DNA of 64,000 bases from DATKJY01 sp964540105 (GTDB lineage: Bacteria > Zixibacteria > MSB-5A5 > GN15 > FEB-12), in the NCBI GenBank assembly GCA_964540105.1, contig CAZILL010000002.1:186001-250000 (forward strand). Direction: 5' to 3'. The first letter of the stretch is position 1; every line of letters starts with the position of its first letter. The position numbers were made by a program, and so were the translations under genes. Below the pieces are notes generated by a model. It searched no databases, was not told the DNA's origin, and saw only the letters and a program-made list of their open reading frames with translations. Below, piece after piece: positions 54,257 to 63,351 of the stretch.

Positions 54257-57200
54257 ATGAAACACGCCAATTTTGTGCATCTACACACTCACAGCCAGTA
54301 TTCGCTTCTGGATGGGGCCTGCCGTCTGGACAATGTCATCGCGCTGGCCAGGCAGTACAAGATGCCGGCGGTGGCAATCACCGACCACGGCAACATGTTC
54401 GGCGCGATTGAGTTCTACAAGAAAGCCACAAAGGCGGGCGTGAAGCCGATTATCGGTATCGAGGCCTACGTGGCCTCCGGTAGTCGCTTCGAACGTAAAC
54501 CTGTCGGCGGCTATCCCAGCGGCGGGTTTCATATGATCCTGCTTGCCAAAAACCTGACCGGTTATCACAACCTGATCAAGCTCTCCTCGGCAGCGTATCT
54601 CGAGGGTTTCTACTATCGGCCGCGAATGGACAAGGAACTTCTACGGCTCCATGCCGACGGCATCATCGCTACATCGGCCTGCCTGCAGGGGGAGGTCAAC
54701 TGGCATCTGCTTCGCGGAGAGGTCGATCAGGCTGTCGCCGCCGCGAGAGAATATCAGCAGATCTTCGGGGAGGGGAATTTCTATCTGGAGATTCAGGATC
54801 ACGGGCTTGAACAGGAGCGTCAAGTCCTCCCCAGGATCGCCGCAGTCTCGCGCGAAACCGGGATCCCGCTCGTTGCCACCAATGACTGCCACTATCTAAG
54901 GCAACAGGATTGGGAGGCGCACGACGCCTTGTTATGTATACAGACCAACAGGACCGTCGAGGATAAAGATCGCCTTCGCTACAATTCCGACCAGATCTAT
55001 TTCAAGTCGCCAGAAGAGATGGAATATCAATTCGGAGATTTCAAGGAAGCCCTGCAGAACACGATTCGGATCATGGAAGCGTGTGATGTCGAAATCGAGA
55101 TGGGGAAGCTCAAACTTCCGGTCTTCCCGATCCCCAAGACGCAGCACAGTGCCGATTCGTACCTGCGAGAGCTGGCCGAGGAGGGTCTGCGCAACCGGTA
55201 TGCGAAAATAACACCGGAAATCTCCAAGCGTCTTGAGTACGAGCTCGGGGTTATCAAGCAGATGGGGTACGCAGGCTACTTCCTGATCGTAAAGGACTTT
55301 TGCGACTATGCCCGCTCGCAGAAGATTTCCGTTGGCCCCGGGCGTGGTTCTGCCGCGGGATCGCTGGTTTCATATGCTCTGAAGATCACGAATGTCGACC
55401 CGATCCGATTTGACCTGCTCTTTGAGCGGTTCTTGAATCCGGAACGAATATCGATGCCCGACATTGATATTGATTTCGCCGATCGCGGGCGCGACAAGAT
55501 CATCAAATACGTTATCGAACGGTATGGAGCGGAAAATGTCTCGCAGATCATCACCTTCGGAACGTTGAAGTCGCGCATTGTCGTTCGCGACGTGGGGCGA
55601 GTACTCGGGCTGCCCTACGCCGAGGTTGATAAGATTGCAAAGATGATCCCCGCCGAAGCGGACATGACGGTTGAGTACGCTGTCAAGCGGACCCCCGAGT
55701 TGGCTGAGATGGTGCAGAAGGATGTCCGGATCAGGAAGTTGATCGACTTCTCCATGACTCTCGAAGGGCTCGCCCGCCACTCATCGACCCATGCCGCCGG
55801 AGTCGTGATTGCCCCATCCGCCCTCACCAATTATGTCCCCTTGTTCAAGAGCGGCGATGACGAAATCACGACCCAGTATGACATGAAAATGGTCGAAGAG
55901 ATTGGTCTGCTGAAGATGGACTTCCTCGGCCTGCGCACGCTGACTGTCATCGACGACGCGGTCAGGATGATTCGCGAGGCGGATGCCGAAATTGAACTCG
56001 ATCTGGATAACCTTGCGCTCGATGATGCCAAAGTGTACGAGATCTTCGCGCGCGGCGAGACCATCGGAATCTTCCAGTTTGAATCGAGCGGGATGCGGGA
56101 CTACCTGCGCAAACTCAAGCCTGAGTGCTTTACCGATATCACCGCCATGAACGCGCTCTACCGCCCCGGACCACTCGACGCGAAAAACGCTGATGGTCTG
56201 ACCATGATCGACATTTACATCCGCTGCAAACAAGGGGCAAAGGAGATTTCCTTCCTCCACCCGGTCCTGGAGAAGATTCTCGGGGAAACATACGGAGTGA
56301 TTGTCTTTCAGGAGCAGGTGCTGCAAATCGCCAACCAGATGGCCGGATATTCTCTGGGTAAAGCCGACCTTCTTCGCAAAGCGATGGGGAAGAAAGACGC
56401 GGCCCTGATGGCGGACCAGAAGAAGGAGTTTCTCGAAGGTGCCGACGCCAATCGCATCGACCGGAAAGCCTCCGAGGAAATCTTCAACCAGATCGAAACC
56501 TTCGCCCGGTATGGCTTCAACAAGGCGCATTCAACCTGCTATGCCTTTATCGCCTACCAAACAGCCTGGTTGAAATATTACTACCCGCGCCAGTTTATGG
56601 CAGCCCTGATGACTTCGGAAATCAATGACAACGAACGTATCTATGTGCTTCTCGAAGAGTGCCATCGTCTGGGGATCGCGGTCGAACCGCCCGATGTCAA
56701 CGAATCCGGCGTCGACTTCAGCGTCGTTAACGACAAGATTCGCATCGGTCTTCAGGCCGTTAAGAACGTCGGCGAGGGGCCAGCCCGAGCGATCTGCGAG
56801 GCACGAGCGTCCGGGGAACGATTCTCCACCCTGGCGGATATCGCCCGCAAGCTCCCCCCGCGCTTTCTCAATCGAAGAACGCTCGAATCTCTCATTGCCG
56901 CCGGCGCCTGTGATTCTCTCGAGGGATCGCGAGCTCAGAAGTATGAGTCAGTTCAGGTCATGATGGACTTTGGTCACCGGATCGCCGAGCAGGACAGCTC
57001 CCACGACCTCTTTGCCGGCTCAGCCGGAACAGTTCATCGCGTTGCACCAACCTTGCCGAGTACGCCTGAGTGGACAATGGCCAAGAAACTGGCCGAAGAA
57101 AAAGCAATGCTCGGCTTTTACATCTCCGGACATCCACTCGACAAATTCCGCGACGAACTGCACAGCTTCACAACCGGAAAGATCGCCGATATCAAACTGA

Positions 57201-57727
57201 TGGCCGATGGCCGCGAGGTTACCATTGGCGGGATAATAACATCGGTGAAGAAGATGCTCGACAAAAAGGGGAATATGATGGCCTTCGTCGGAATGGAGGA
57301 CTTTTCGGGGGACTCCGAATTGATCTGTTTTTCCGACTGCTTCAAGAACAGTAAGCAGTACATAGAGATAGATCAGATCGTCCTCGTGACCGGCCGAGTC
57401 TCGACACGTGAGGGAGAGGCCCCGAAAATCCTCGCAACTGAACTGTACCCCCTTGATCGTCTGTCGGAACGATTCAATTGCCAACTCGTTATAAAGATAA
57501 GTGCAGATTGCTCCGAGACTATAGTAGACAACGTGTTGAGGGTTTTGGAGCAAAATCAGGGTCAGGCGCCGGTTCTTCTGGCCGCCCGGGAAAACGGCTC
57601 CGAAGTGTATATCAGATGCCGTAAATTTGCCGTCTCGGCTGATTTTACACTTCTCGACAGGCTCAAAGAAATCCTGGGGGGCTCATCTGCGTATCTGCGG
57701 CCGATGGGCGTGAAAACGGAAGTATAG
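54257..57727 (+). CDS. dnaE: DNA polymerase III alpha subunit
   Basis: 1156 residues, the replicative polymerase. Domains: PHP at 1-210 (HLHTHSQYSLLDGA, AITDHGNMFG), palm with the catalytic aspartates in MPDIDIDFADRGRD near 400, fingers with GKKDAALMADQ, a helix-hairpin-helix segment, and a C-terminal OB fold from about 987 (VTIGGIITSVKKMLDKKGN). The length matches DnaE1. The start ATG at 54257 has no ribosome site. The next gene is 83 bases downstream. Confidence 0.98.
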   Translation: MKHANFVHLHTHSQYSLLDGACRLDNVIALARQYKMPAVAITDHGNMFGAIEFYKKATKAGVKPIIGIEAYVASGSRFERKPVGGYPSGGFHMILLAKNLTGYHNLIKLSSAAYLEGFYYRPRMDKELLRLHADGIIATSACLQGEVNWHLLRGEVDQAVAAAREYQQIFGEGNFYLEIQDHGLEQERQVLPRIAAVSRETGIPLVATNDCHYLRQQDWEAHDALLCIQTNRTVEDKDRLRYNSDQIYFKSPEEMEYQFGDFKEALQNTIRIMEACDVEIEMGKLKLPVFPIPKTQHSADSYLRELAEEGLRNRYAKITPEISKRLEYELGVIKQMGYAGYFLIVKDFCDYARSQKISVGPGRGSAAGSLVSYALKITNVDPIRFDLLFERFLNPERISMPDIDIDFADRGRDKIIKYVIERYGAENVSQIITFGTLKSRIVVRDVGRVLGLPYAEVDKIAKMIPAEADMTVEYAVKRTPELAEMVQKDVRIRKLIDFSMTLEGLARHSSTHAAGVVIAPSALTNYVPLFKSGDDEITTQYDMKMVEEIGLLKMDFLGLRTLTVIDDAVRMIREADAEIELDLDNLALDDAKVYEIFARGETIGIFQFESSGMRDYLRKLKPECFTDITAMNALYRPGPLDAKNADGLTMIDIYIRCKQGAKEISFLHPVLEKILGETYGVIVFQEQVLQIANQMAGYSLGKADLLRKAMGKKDAALMADQKKEFLEGADANRIDRKASEEIFNQIETFARYGFNKAHSTCYAFIAYQTAWLKYYYPRQFMAALMTSEINDNERIYVLLEECHRLGIAVEPPDVNESGVDFSVVNDKIRIGLQAVKNVGEGPARAICEARASGERFSTLADIARKLPPRFLNRRTLESLIAAGACDSLEGSRAQKYESVQVMMDFGHRIAEQDSSHDLFAGSAGTVHRVAPTLPSTPEWTMAKKLAEEKAMLGFYISGHPLDKFRDELHSFTTGKIADIKLMADGREVTIGGIITSVKKMLDKKGNMMAFVGMEDFSGDSELICFSDCFKNSKQYIEIDQIVLVTGRVSTREGEAPKILATELYPLDRLSERFNCQLVIKISADCSETIVDNVLRVLEQNQGQAPVLLAARENGSEVYIRCRKFAVSADFTLLDRLKEILGGSSAYLRPMGVKTEV

Positions 57728-57810
57728 GGCCGGGTTTCTTGCAACGTTGAGCTTTGCCGTTTGTCTAAGGGAAGATAATTAGTTTCTTTTTTGTGATAGG
57801 AAGACAACAC

Positions 57811-58380
57811 ATGAGAGTAAGCAAGACTGCCGTTCTTGTAGCCTTCGGAGCCCTGCTCAGTGTGAGCATGGTCCACGCTGAGGCTTCTTCAAAAGCGAAG
57901 GTAACCCCGCCGATTGAGAAGAAAGTTGCCGAAGCTCCTGCAAAAGCGAAAGCGATTGCCTGGTTGCCATACGATCAGGGAGTTGCCAAGGCCAAAGGGT
58001 CGAACAAGCATATCCTTCTGGACTTCACCGCTTCATGGTGTGGCTGGTGTAAGAAGATGGAAGCCGAGACGTTTAATAAACAGGACGTGATCGACATGGT
58101 CACTGCCAACTTCATCCCGGTCAAGGTTTGGGGAGACTCCGACAAGGAGCTCGATGTCAACGGTTACAAAGTTACCGAGAAGAATCTGGCCATCGACGAG
58201 TTCCGCGTAACCGGCTATCCCACCTTCTGGTTCCTAAGTCCCAAGCAGGAGAGAGTCGGGCCGATCCCCGGTTATCGCGATGCCGAAACGTTTATGAAAG
58301 TGCTCGACTACATTAAAGAGCGCAAGTACGACACAACCCTTGTCAAAACGAAGCCCGAGAATAAAGCGTCGGGCAAGTAG
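57811..58380 (+). CDS. Exported thioredoxin-fold protein with CGWC active site
   Basis: 189 residues. A signal peptide (cut after VHA) is followed by a Lys/Ala-rich linker, then a thioredoxin fold with the active site WCGWC (FTASWCGWCKKMEAETF, residues ~68-84) and the cis-Pro motif GYPTFWFL. The CGWC and the extended fold resemble DsbD-gamma or thioredoxin_7-type periplasmic reductases. It may reduce or transfer disulfides in the envelope. An earlier in-frame start at 57793 was rejected because AGGAAG precedes the ATG at 57811. Confidence 0.88.
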   Translation: MRVSKTAVLVAFGALLSVSMVHAEASSKAKVTPPIEKKVAEAPAKAKAIAWLPYDQGVAKAKGSNKHILLDFTASWCGWCKKMEAETFNKQDVIDMVTANFIPVKVWGDSDKELDVNGYKVTEKNLAIDEFRVTGYPTFWFLSPKQERVGPIPGYRDAETFMKVLDYIKERKYDTTLVKTKPENKASGK

Positions 58381-58422
58381 AGCAAAGAGCAACAGCCGAA
58401 AGGTAGTGATAGAGGATTCTCC

Positions 58423-58974
58423 ATGACAACTTCGAGACTTCATGTTTCAACTGCGATACTGTTGACCGCGAGCCTTCTGATTTCCTGCAACGGCAAGAAA
58501 GAAGTCGCTTCGATCAAGAATACCTCGCCGGGAAGAGCCGCATCGAGTCAGGCTACCAGTGATAATTCCGTTCAAGCGAAATTCGCGGCCTACGATACGA
58601 CCGGGAAACTGCGCAATTCATCCGAATGGCTTGGCAAGCAGCCCGTCGTCGTGAACTTCTGGGGCACGTGGTGCCCACCCTGCCGACGCGAAATCCCTGA
58701 CCTGGTCAGGCTGTACGAGGAATACAGAGGAAAAGGGGTTGAAATCATTGGACTGGCGGTGAAGGACGATCCCTCAAGCGTTGCCAGCTATGCGGGTAAG
58801 GCGGGAATGAACTGGACTATGCTCATGGGGAATCTGGACATTCTCACCGATTTCAACGCGACTCAAGGGGTGCCGACTACGATCTTCTATGACCGCAGCG
58901 GGCACGAGGTAGATCGAGTCGTGGGCGCACAGTCCTACGACCAGTTTAAGCCTCGATTCGAGAAGATTCTGTAA
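58423..58974 (+). CDS. TlpA/ResA-like thioredoxin lipoprotein
   Basis: 183 residues. The lipobox LLISC puts Cys22 at the membrane. The thioredoxin-like fold has the active site GTWCPPCRREIPDL near residues 81-94 and cis-Pro in QGVPTTIFY. TlpA/ResA proteins reduce apocytochrome c or other envelope thiols. The di-haem cytochrome encoded at 60104 on the opposite strand would need such maturation, which is context only. It starts 42 bases after the CGWC gene, and a strong terminator follows. Confidence 0.92.
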   Translation: MTTSRLHVSTAILLTASLLISCNGKKEVASIKNTSPGRAASSQATSDNSVQAKFAAYDTTGKLRNSSEWLGKQPVVVNFWGTWCPPCRREIPDLVRLYEEYRGKGVEIIGLAVKDDPSSVASYAGKAGMNWTMLMGNLDILTDFNATQGVPTTIFYDRSGHEVDRVVGAQSYDQFKPRFEKIL

Positions 58975-58999
58975 TTATCGATCTCGATTCCAGACGCTT

Positions 59000-59042
59000 G
59001 AAACGTCAGTGGTGATCGCAGCCCTGACGTTTCTTTTTTTTT
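59000..59042. terminator. Rho-independent terminator between convergent genes
   Basis: GAAACGTCAG (59000-59009) pairs with CTGACGTTTC (59024-59033), followed by a T-run to about 59042. It lies between the TlpA-like gene and the converging membrane gene at 59079; the leading A/T-flank may also serve the other strand. Confidence 0.85.
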
Positions 59043-59078
59043 ATTGAAACCAGATTTCCCCGATGAGTCCGTCCGCCG

Positions 59079-60107
59079 TTATCTCGACGATGCCCGGTTG
59101 GACCCGAAAAACAGCTTGAGCATGTAGATGACAGCTGCGGCCGCAATGACTAGGAAGATCACGAACAGAATGAACACTGACCATTGCGGGGCGACCCGCA
59201 GGGTTGAAGGTTCAAACTCCGCTCCCAGCTTCACGAGCCTGAGGAAGTGACGAGTCATTACCATCGACAGAAGCGACACAAAGAGCATCAGCCCTGACAT
59301 CAGGAACTGCCTTCTGAAGAAGAAATGCAGCGATCCCGCTGAAAGAAAAGCCCCAACGGTGACCATCCAGATTCCGGGACTTCGCATGAACGGAACCAAC
59401 GACTCCGATAGTGAGAACATGTACCCCAGTCCGGCAACCGACGCCAACACCATCCCCCACAGGAAAAAAACCTTGCCGATTCGAAATGCCTCGGGGTTCT
59501 CTTTGCCCAGCAGACCGACAAAGAACCCGCCCACGGTGAGAGCGCCGAGGATCATGTGCAGCCAGCGCCACAGGTAATCGCCAATGATCGGATTGAGCAG
59601 CAACCCGCTTTGGCCTTGGGTGTAGAGCGAGCCGATCAACTCAGGTCGCTCAGCCATCGAAAAGACAGAGCTGTAGACTATCGAGACATAAAGGAACATA
59701 GCCAGCGCTACGGTTAGATACAGTTTTCGGCGGGACGCGGAAGTGGTCCTGGGTGAGGCAGCCCCGTAAAGGAAGTAGTATCCGGCGACGACCGCGCAGA
59801 CAATGCCCAACCAGAACCAGCCGCTGACTATCGCCGCTGAGTAGACCTGACGGTGAAACACGAGCTGCACAAACAGCAGCGGCGCAACCCCAAGCGTGAC
59901 CGTGGCGGCCATGGCGGTCGGGAAAAGCGCAAGAAACTTCTGAACAGTCGGATCTTCCCAACGACGTTGGAACTTTCCCCACAGGATAATGACCAGTCCT
60001 CCCACGAGAAAGTTCATCGCAACAAAGTGAAGGGTGAGCGTCAGAATATGAAGAGCGGTGATCAGCCACAACGGGGCCGAGAGGAAATTGTAGTCGGGAA
60101 GGCTCAC
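59079..60107 (-). CDS. Membrane partner of the CydA-like cytochrome (CydA-prime/CydB-like)
   Basis: 342 residues with about eight membrane helices. The N-terminal helix ITALHILTLTLHFVAMNFLVG contains two His and resembles the first helix of the CydA-like protein encoded just upstream (HVFISHFAIGGGLYL). TLGVAPLLFVQLVF and WRWLHMILGALTVGGFFVGL add further His. It is therefore read as the second, paralogous or CydB-replacing subunit of a bd-superfamily complex. The GTG start overlaps the stop of the upstream gene by four bases, so the two are made together. Confidence 0.75.
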   Translation of the reverse strand: MSLPDYNFLSAPLWLITALHILTLTLHFVAMNFLVGGLVIILWGKFQRRWEDPTVQKFLALFPTAMAATVTLGVAPLLFVQLVFHRQVYSAAIVSGWFWLGIVCAVVAGYYFLYGAASPRTTSASRRKLYLTVALAMFLYVSIVYSSVFSMAERPELIGSLYTQGQSGLLLNPIIGDYLWRWLHMILGALTVGGFFVGLLGKENPEAFRIGKVFFLWGMVLASVAGLGYMFSLSESLVPFMRSPGIWMVTVGAFLSAGSLHFFFRRQFLMSGLMLFVSLLSMVMTRHFLRLVKLGAEFEPSTLRVAPQWSVFILFVIFLVIAAAAVIYMLKLFFGSNRASSR

Positions 60108-61615
60108 GGTCGTCCCTTTTTACGCAAAGTCAGGAGATAGGCTATCAAAGCTGCACGATCTTCAGCGCTCGCGGTGAACGCTGGCATACCGTCACCAAGA
60201 TCAGCGGCATTGTCCAGAATATCGCTGTAATCCTGCTCACTGCGCCCCACCAGTGAGTCGAGCTTGTCTCTTGGTCCACCTGCCCAATGACAGCCTCCGC
60301 AGCGGACGTCGTACACTTTCCTCCCCAGTTCTATTCCTTGAAGATCATGTATAGCGCCAAGTGCGCGATGATCCATGTGCGAATACAGATACGCCGCCAG
60401 CTGCTGTGATTCACTTTCCACGCCCAGAAACGGCGGCATATTTCCTTTCATAATGTGTGTGCCTCGGATACTTGCCGCAATGAAAGCGCTGTCGGTTCCG
60501 TCAAAACGCGGAGCGAGTGCCTTATATCCGTTGATTGAATGACAACTCTGACAGGCCCGACGAAACAGGTCGGCGCCATCATTGCCGGTTCGGTATGTCA
60601 TATGCGCGAGTATGCCCTCCTGCTTGTAGGTCGAACTCTGTGCCACTTCGAGCGCGTTGCCGTACATGAAGCCGTAGATGACATACGGCTTGCGAACTGA
60701 TTCTCGAAACCACTCGAACTCACCGAACCAGGCCAGCCCGAGCGCCATAACGATGACTGCTACTGTTGTGCGATACAAGCGAGGCAGTATCAGTCCGAAG
60801 AGGATAAGGAGGAAAGCAATGCCGATGGCCAAACCGTATGATCGATAGACAGCGGTCAGCGGAGTTGACATACTCTCATGCGCGGTTGTCAAGACCTCGG
60901 CCGGAATCGCCTCCCAGTACCAATAGAACGTGAGAGCCATTATCACCAGCCCCAGAAGTCCCCAGAGTGCATGGTTTCGCACCAGTCGAGTTGCAAACCT
61001 ATCTGCCGGATAGCGCGAAGCCACTACCAGCGCGAAGAGGCCGGCAAGCATGATGCAGATACCCGTGCGAAACATGAGGGATGGCCAGTAAGTCGGATTG
61101 AAAAAACCATCCCAGAAGTTCCCCGTTTCGAGCCACCCCCCGGGTGTGAGCATGAACGTAACGATGCCGTTGATCACCACCAGCGACAGCCACGCCGCTC
61201 CGAAATAAATCCAGCCGATGATCAGGTGATCCCGCCCAGACATGCGCTTCCAGCCGTAGTAGTAAAGCAGAGCGGCTGCGATTTCAACGACAAAGAACGT
61301 CCACTCGGTTGCCCATCCCCAGACGAAGTTGTGGATCAACACTTCCGTTGCCGCGGGATTGAGAAGACCGATAACAAACCAGATGCCAACTCCGGTGAGC
61401 GCCCCGCTCACCACCGACACCATGACGAAGAACTTGCTGAGTCGTTCGAGAAAGGCAAGAAGCTGAGGGTCGTTGTTCTTTCGGGCGCTACGCTCAGTCA
61501 CTACGAGGTACAGTCCCCCGCCGATGGCAAAATGGGAAATGAACACATGGATGACAGCGACAATCGCCATCAGGACGCCATAGCTGATTCCTGCATCCCA
61601 GAACGGATAGTTCAT
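60104..61615 (-). CDS. CydA-like membrane protein fused to di-haem cytochrome c
   Basis: 503 residues. Residues 1-340 form about nine helices that align by eye with subunit I of cytochrome bd oxidases: His23 in VAVIHVFISHF (like CydA His19), the Glu pair in ATEWTFFVVE (E104, E111) and the helix ending TPGGW. The GRQPW-type quinol loop is not seen. The C-terminal part has two c-haem sites, CQSCH (355-359) and CGGCH (439-443), with Met ligand candidates in KGNMPPF and GDGMPAF. bd-superfamily members with c-haem tails are known and are thought to take electrons from cytochrome c or to lack quinol oxidation. The start is ATG at 61615. Oxidase activity is inferred. Confidence 0.82.
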   Translation of the reverse strand: MNYPFWDAGISYGVLMAIVAVIHVFISHFAIGGGLYLVVTERSARKNNDPQLLAFLERLSKFFVMVSVVSGALTGVGIWFVIGLLNPAATEVLIHNFVWGWATEWTFFVVEIAAALLYYYGWKRMSGRDHLIIGWIYFGAAWLSLVVINGIVTFMLTPGGWLETGNFWDGFFNPTYWPSLMFRTGICIMLAGLFALVVASRYPADRFATRLVRNHALWGLLGLVIMALTFYWYWEAIPAEVLTTAHESMSTPLTAVYRSYGLAIGIAFLLILFGLILPRLYRTTVAVIVMALGLAWFGEFEWFRESVRKPYVIYGFMYGNALEVAQSSTYKQEGILAHMTYRTGNDGADLFRRACQSCHSINGYKALAPRFDGTDSAFIAASIRGTHIMKGNMPPFLGVESESQQLAAYLYSHMDHRALGAIHDLQGIELGRKVYDVRCGGCHWAGGPRDKLDSLVGRSEQDYSDILDNAADLGDGMPAFTASAEDRAALIAYLLTLRKKGRP

Positions 61616-61719
61616 CTATGGTCTCGGATTCTGATTCGGATGATAGCGCACGGGTACAACGTAACGGTCGCTCGCCATACGGTCAAGGGTATTGGCAGAT
61701 CGTGGTGCAAATTTGTCCG

Positions 61720-62154
61720 CTATGCCTCTTCGGAGTCAGCCTTGCGAAAGTACTTAAACTCGTTCAGGCAAATATATCCGGCCTTTTCAAAACAGGACAT
61801 CGAGGGGCTGTTGACTTCTTCAATGAGCGCCGAATAGACGACCGCCCCCCGGTTCCGGAGAAACCGCTCGCACTCGGTGATAATCTGTGCCGCGAGACCG
61901 CGTCCGCGGTGATCCGGATGCACCGCCAATCGGTTGATCCATCCGCGCCTGCCATCGTAACTGGCGAATCCAACGGCGAGCATTCGCTTGGCCTCAAAGA
62001 GGCCAAAAAAACCTGTATCGTCGCGTTGCATTTCCAGAATCAGTTTGTCGCGACTATCGCGCCCATACGGCTTGTATGGCAACCCGGCGTCGCTCCAAAG
62101 CGAAATAACGTCGTCATAATCGATCGGTTCAAGCTCTCTGATGGTGTAACTCAT
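61720..62154 (-). CDS. GNAT-family N-acetyltransferase
   Basis: 144 residues. GNAT motifs are seen in WINRLAVHPDHRGRGLAAQI (acyl-CoA loop HRGRGLA) and in SMSCFEKAGY. The substrate is unknown. An extended frame from 62301 was rejected because the ATG at 62154 has AGGAGAAG just upstream. Its start lies inside the 3' end of the DUF116 gene (26-base overlap). Confidence 0.9.
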   Translation of the reverse strand: MSYTIRELEPIDYDDVISLWSDAGLPYKPYGRDSRDKLILEMQRDDTGFFGLFEAKRMLAVGFASYDGRRGWINRLAVHPDHRGRGLAAQIITECERFLRNRGAVVYSALIEEVNSPSMSCFEKAGYICLNEFKYFRKADSEEA

Positions 62155-62983
62155 GCTTCTCCTGCAAGATCGATTCAAGCTGATCACAGCAGAATTCCGA
62201 GGCAAACGGTTGCTCGTTCCAATGTTCGCATCCGGTGAAATCAAGCAAAACGCCGCGAGCAGGAATGCCGACTTCTGACGCTGTGCGCATCCCTTCGGCA
62301 AGCATCAGTAGACAGGCAATGCCGATCACCGACAGATCCCCCGATTCTTCTCTGTAGTATTCCAGCTGCTCGCTGAGTTTCCGTTTTGAGAAGACGCAGG
62401 TCACCTTGTACTTGGCGGCGAGTTCCATGACCTGCGAGGCCTGGCAAGTTGGTATGCACTGAAGGCAAAGGTCGCCACGGGGCAAATCCTCTTTCAGACA
62501 GTCTGGGTTGTGAAGCGATAAGCAATCTGGAAGGATGATCAAGGTTTCTTTGGCCCTGTTGAAGGTGGCTCGATTGAGGCGGTCATGGAGTTTGCAGGTG
62601 ACGGCGGCGAGCAGATAAAGCTCCTTGGGCGTGCGACGCAGTTCGTGATCATCACGATCCCGCACATCACATCGGGCGTTGTTCACGAAACCGTCGATAC
62701 CGGCGAATTCGTTTGATAGTCTCGGGAAGGCATCTGCGCAGAGTCGGTCAACAATCCCATCGAGCTTGGAATCGAAGCTGGCATCGAGCCGATAGGTAGG
62801 CGCGCGTTCGAACATGCGAGTAATATATGCCCCGTCCCACATTGCAGGAAGGTAATTCCATCTCACACCCTTGCCTCCCAAAACGTTGACCGTCTGAAAC
62901 TTGCCAACCTGAGCTTCGTACATGTGAAAAAGGGATTGGATGGAGAGGCGACGTGAGCCATATTGAGGGTGTCGTTCGTTCAC
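62129..62983 (-). CDS. DUF116-family protein
   Basis: 284 residues. The C-terminal half matches DUF116: ILPDCLSLHNPDCL, CLQCIPTCQA, VFSKRKL, GVLLDFTGCEHW. The clustered Cys suggest an Fe-S or Zn site, but the family has no agreed function. The GTG start at 62983 has no clear ribosome site. The gene is divergent from the TM2 gene, with 19 bases between starts, and overlaps the GNAT gene downstream. Confidence 0.82.
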   Translation of the reverse strand: MNERHPQYGSRRLSIQSLFHMYEAQVGKFQTVNVLGGKGVRWNYLPAMWDGAYITRMFERAPTYRLDASFDSKLDGIVDRLCADAFPRLSNEFAGIDGFVNNARCDVRDRDDHELRRTPKELYLLAAVTCKLHDRLNRATFNRAKETLIILPDCLSLHNPDCLKEDLPRGDLCLQCIPTCQASQVMELAAKYKVTCVFSKRKLSEQLEYYREESGDLSVIGIACLLMLAEGMRTASEVGIPARGVLLDFTGCEHWNEQPFASEFCCDQLESILQEKHELHHQRA

Positions 62984-63002
62984 AATCTGGTGAAGGAGTC
63001 GT

Positions 63003-63305
63003 ATGTCAATGAATCAGCCACAGCAGGCGCCCCCGCCCATGTTCTATAAGAATCCGGGGCTGGCGGCCGTCCTGTCGTTCTTCTGGATGGGCCTTGGCCA
63101 AATCTATAACGGCCAGATCGCCAAGGGAATCGCGTTCATCGTTCTGTACGGCTTCTCGTTCGTGCTGATGTTCGTGCTGATCGGGTTTATCACGACCCCG
63201 CTCATGTTTATCTACGGCATCTGGGACGCATATCGATCGGCGGAAAAGATCAATCAGTGGATGGCATACTACGGCCCGCACGGCCCCGGACCGGCAGTGC
63301 GCTGA
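63003..63305 (+). CDS. TM2-domain membrane protein
   Basis: 100 residues: a short Gln/Pro-rich N-terminus, then LAAVLSFFWMGLGQIYNGQI (typical TM2 GxGxxYxG loop), a second helix (FIVLYGFSFVLMFVLIGFIT) and the TM2 ending YGIWDAYRSAEKINQ. Function unknown. GAAGGAG six bases before the ATG supports the start. Confidence 0.9.
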   Translation: MSMNQPQQAPPPMFYKNPGLAAVLSFFWMGLGQIYNGQIAKGIAFIVLYGFSFVLMFVLIGFITTPLMFIYGIWDAYRSAEKINQWMAYYGPHGPGPAVR

Positions 63306-63317
63306 ACCCATTCCTGA

Positions 63318-63345
63318 TTGACAATCGATTGCCGCGCTCTATATT
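63318..63345 (+). promoter_or_regulatory. Promoter, leaderless type, of coaX
   Basis: TTGACA (63318-63323), a 16-base spacer, then TATATT (63340-63345). The ATG follows after six bases. Confidence 0.75.
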
Positions 63346-63351
63346 CCGTCT

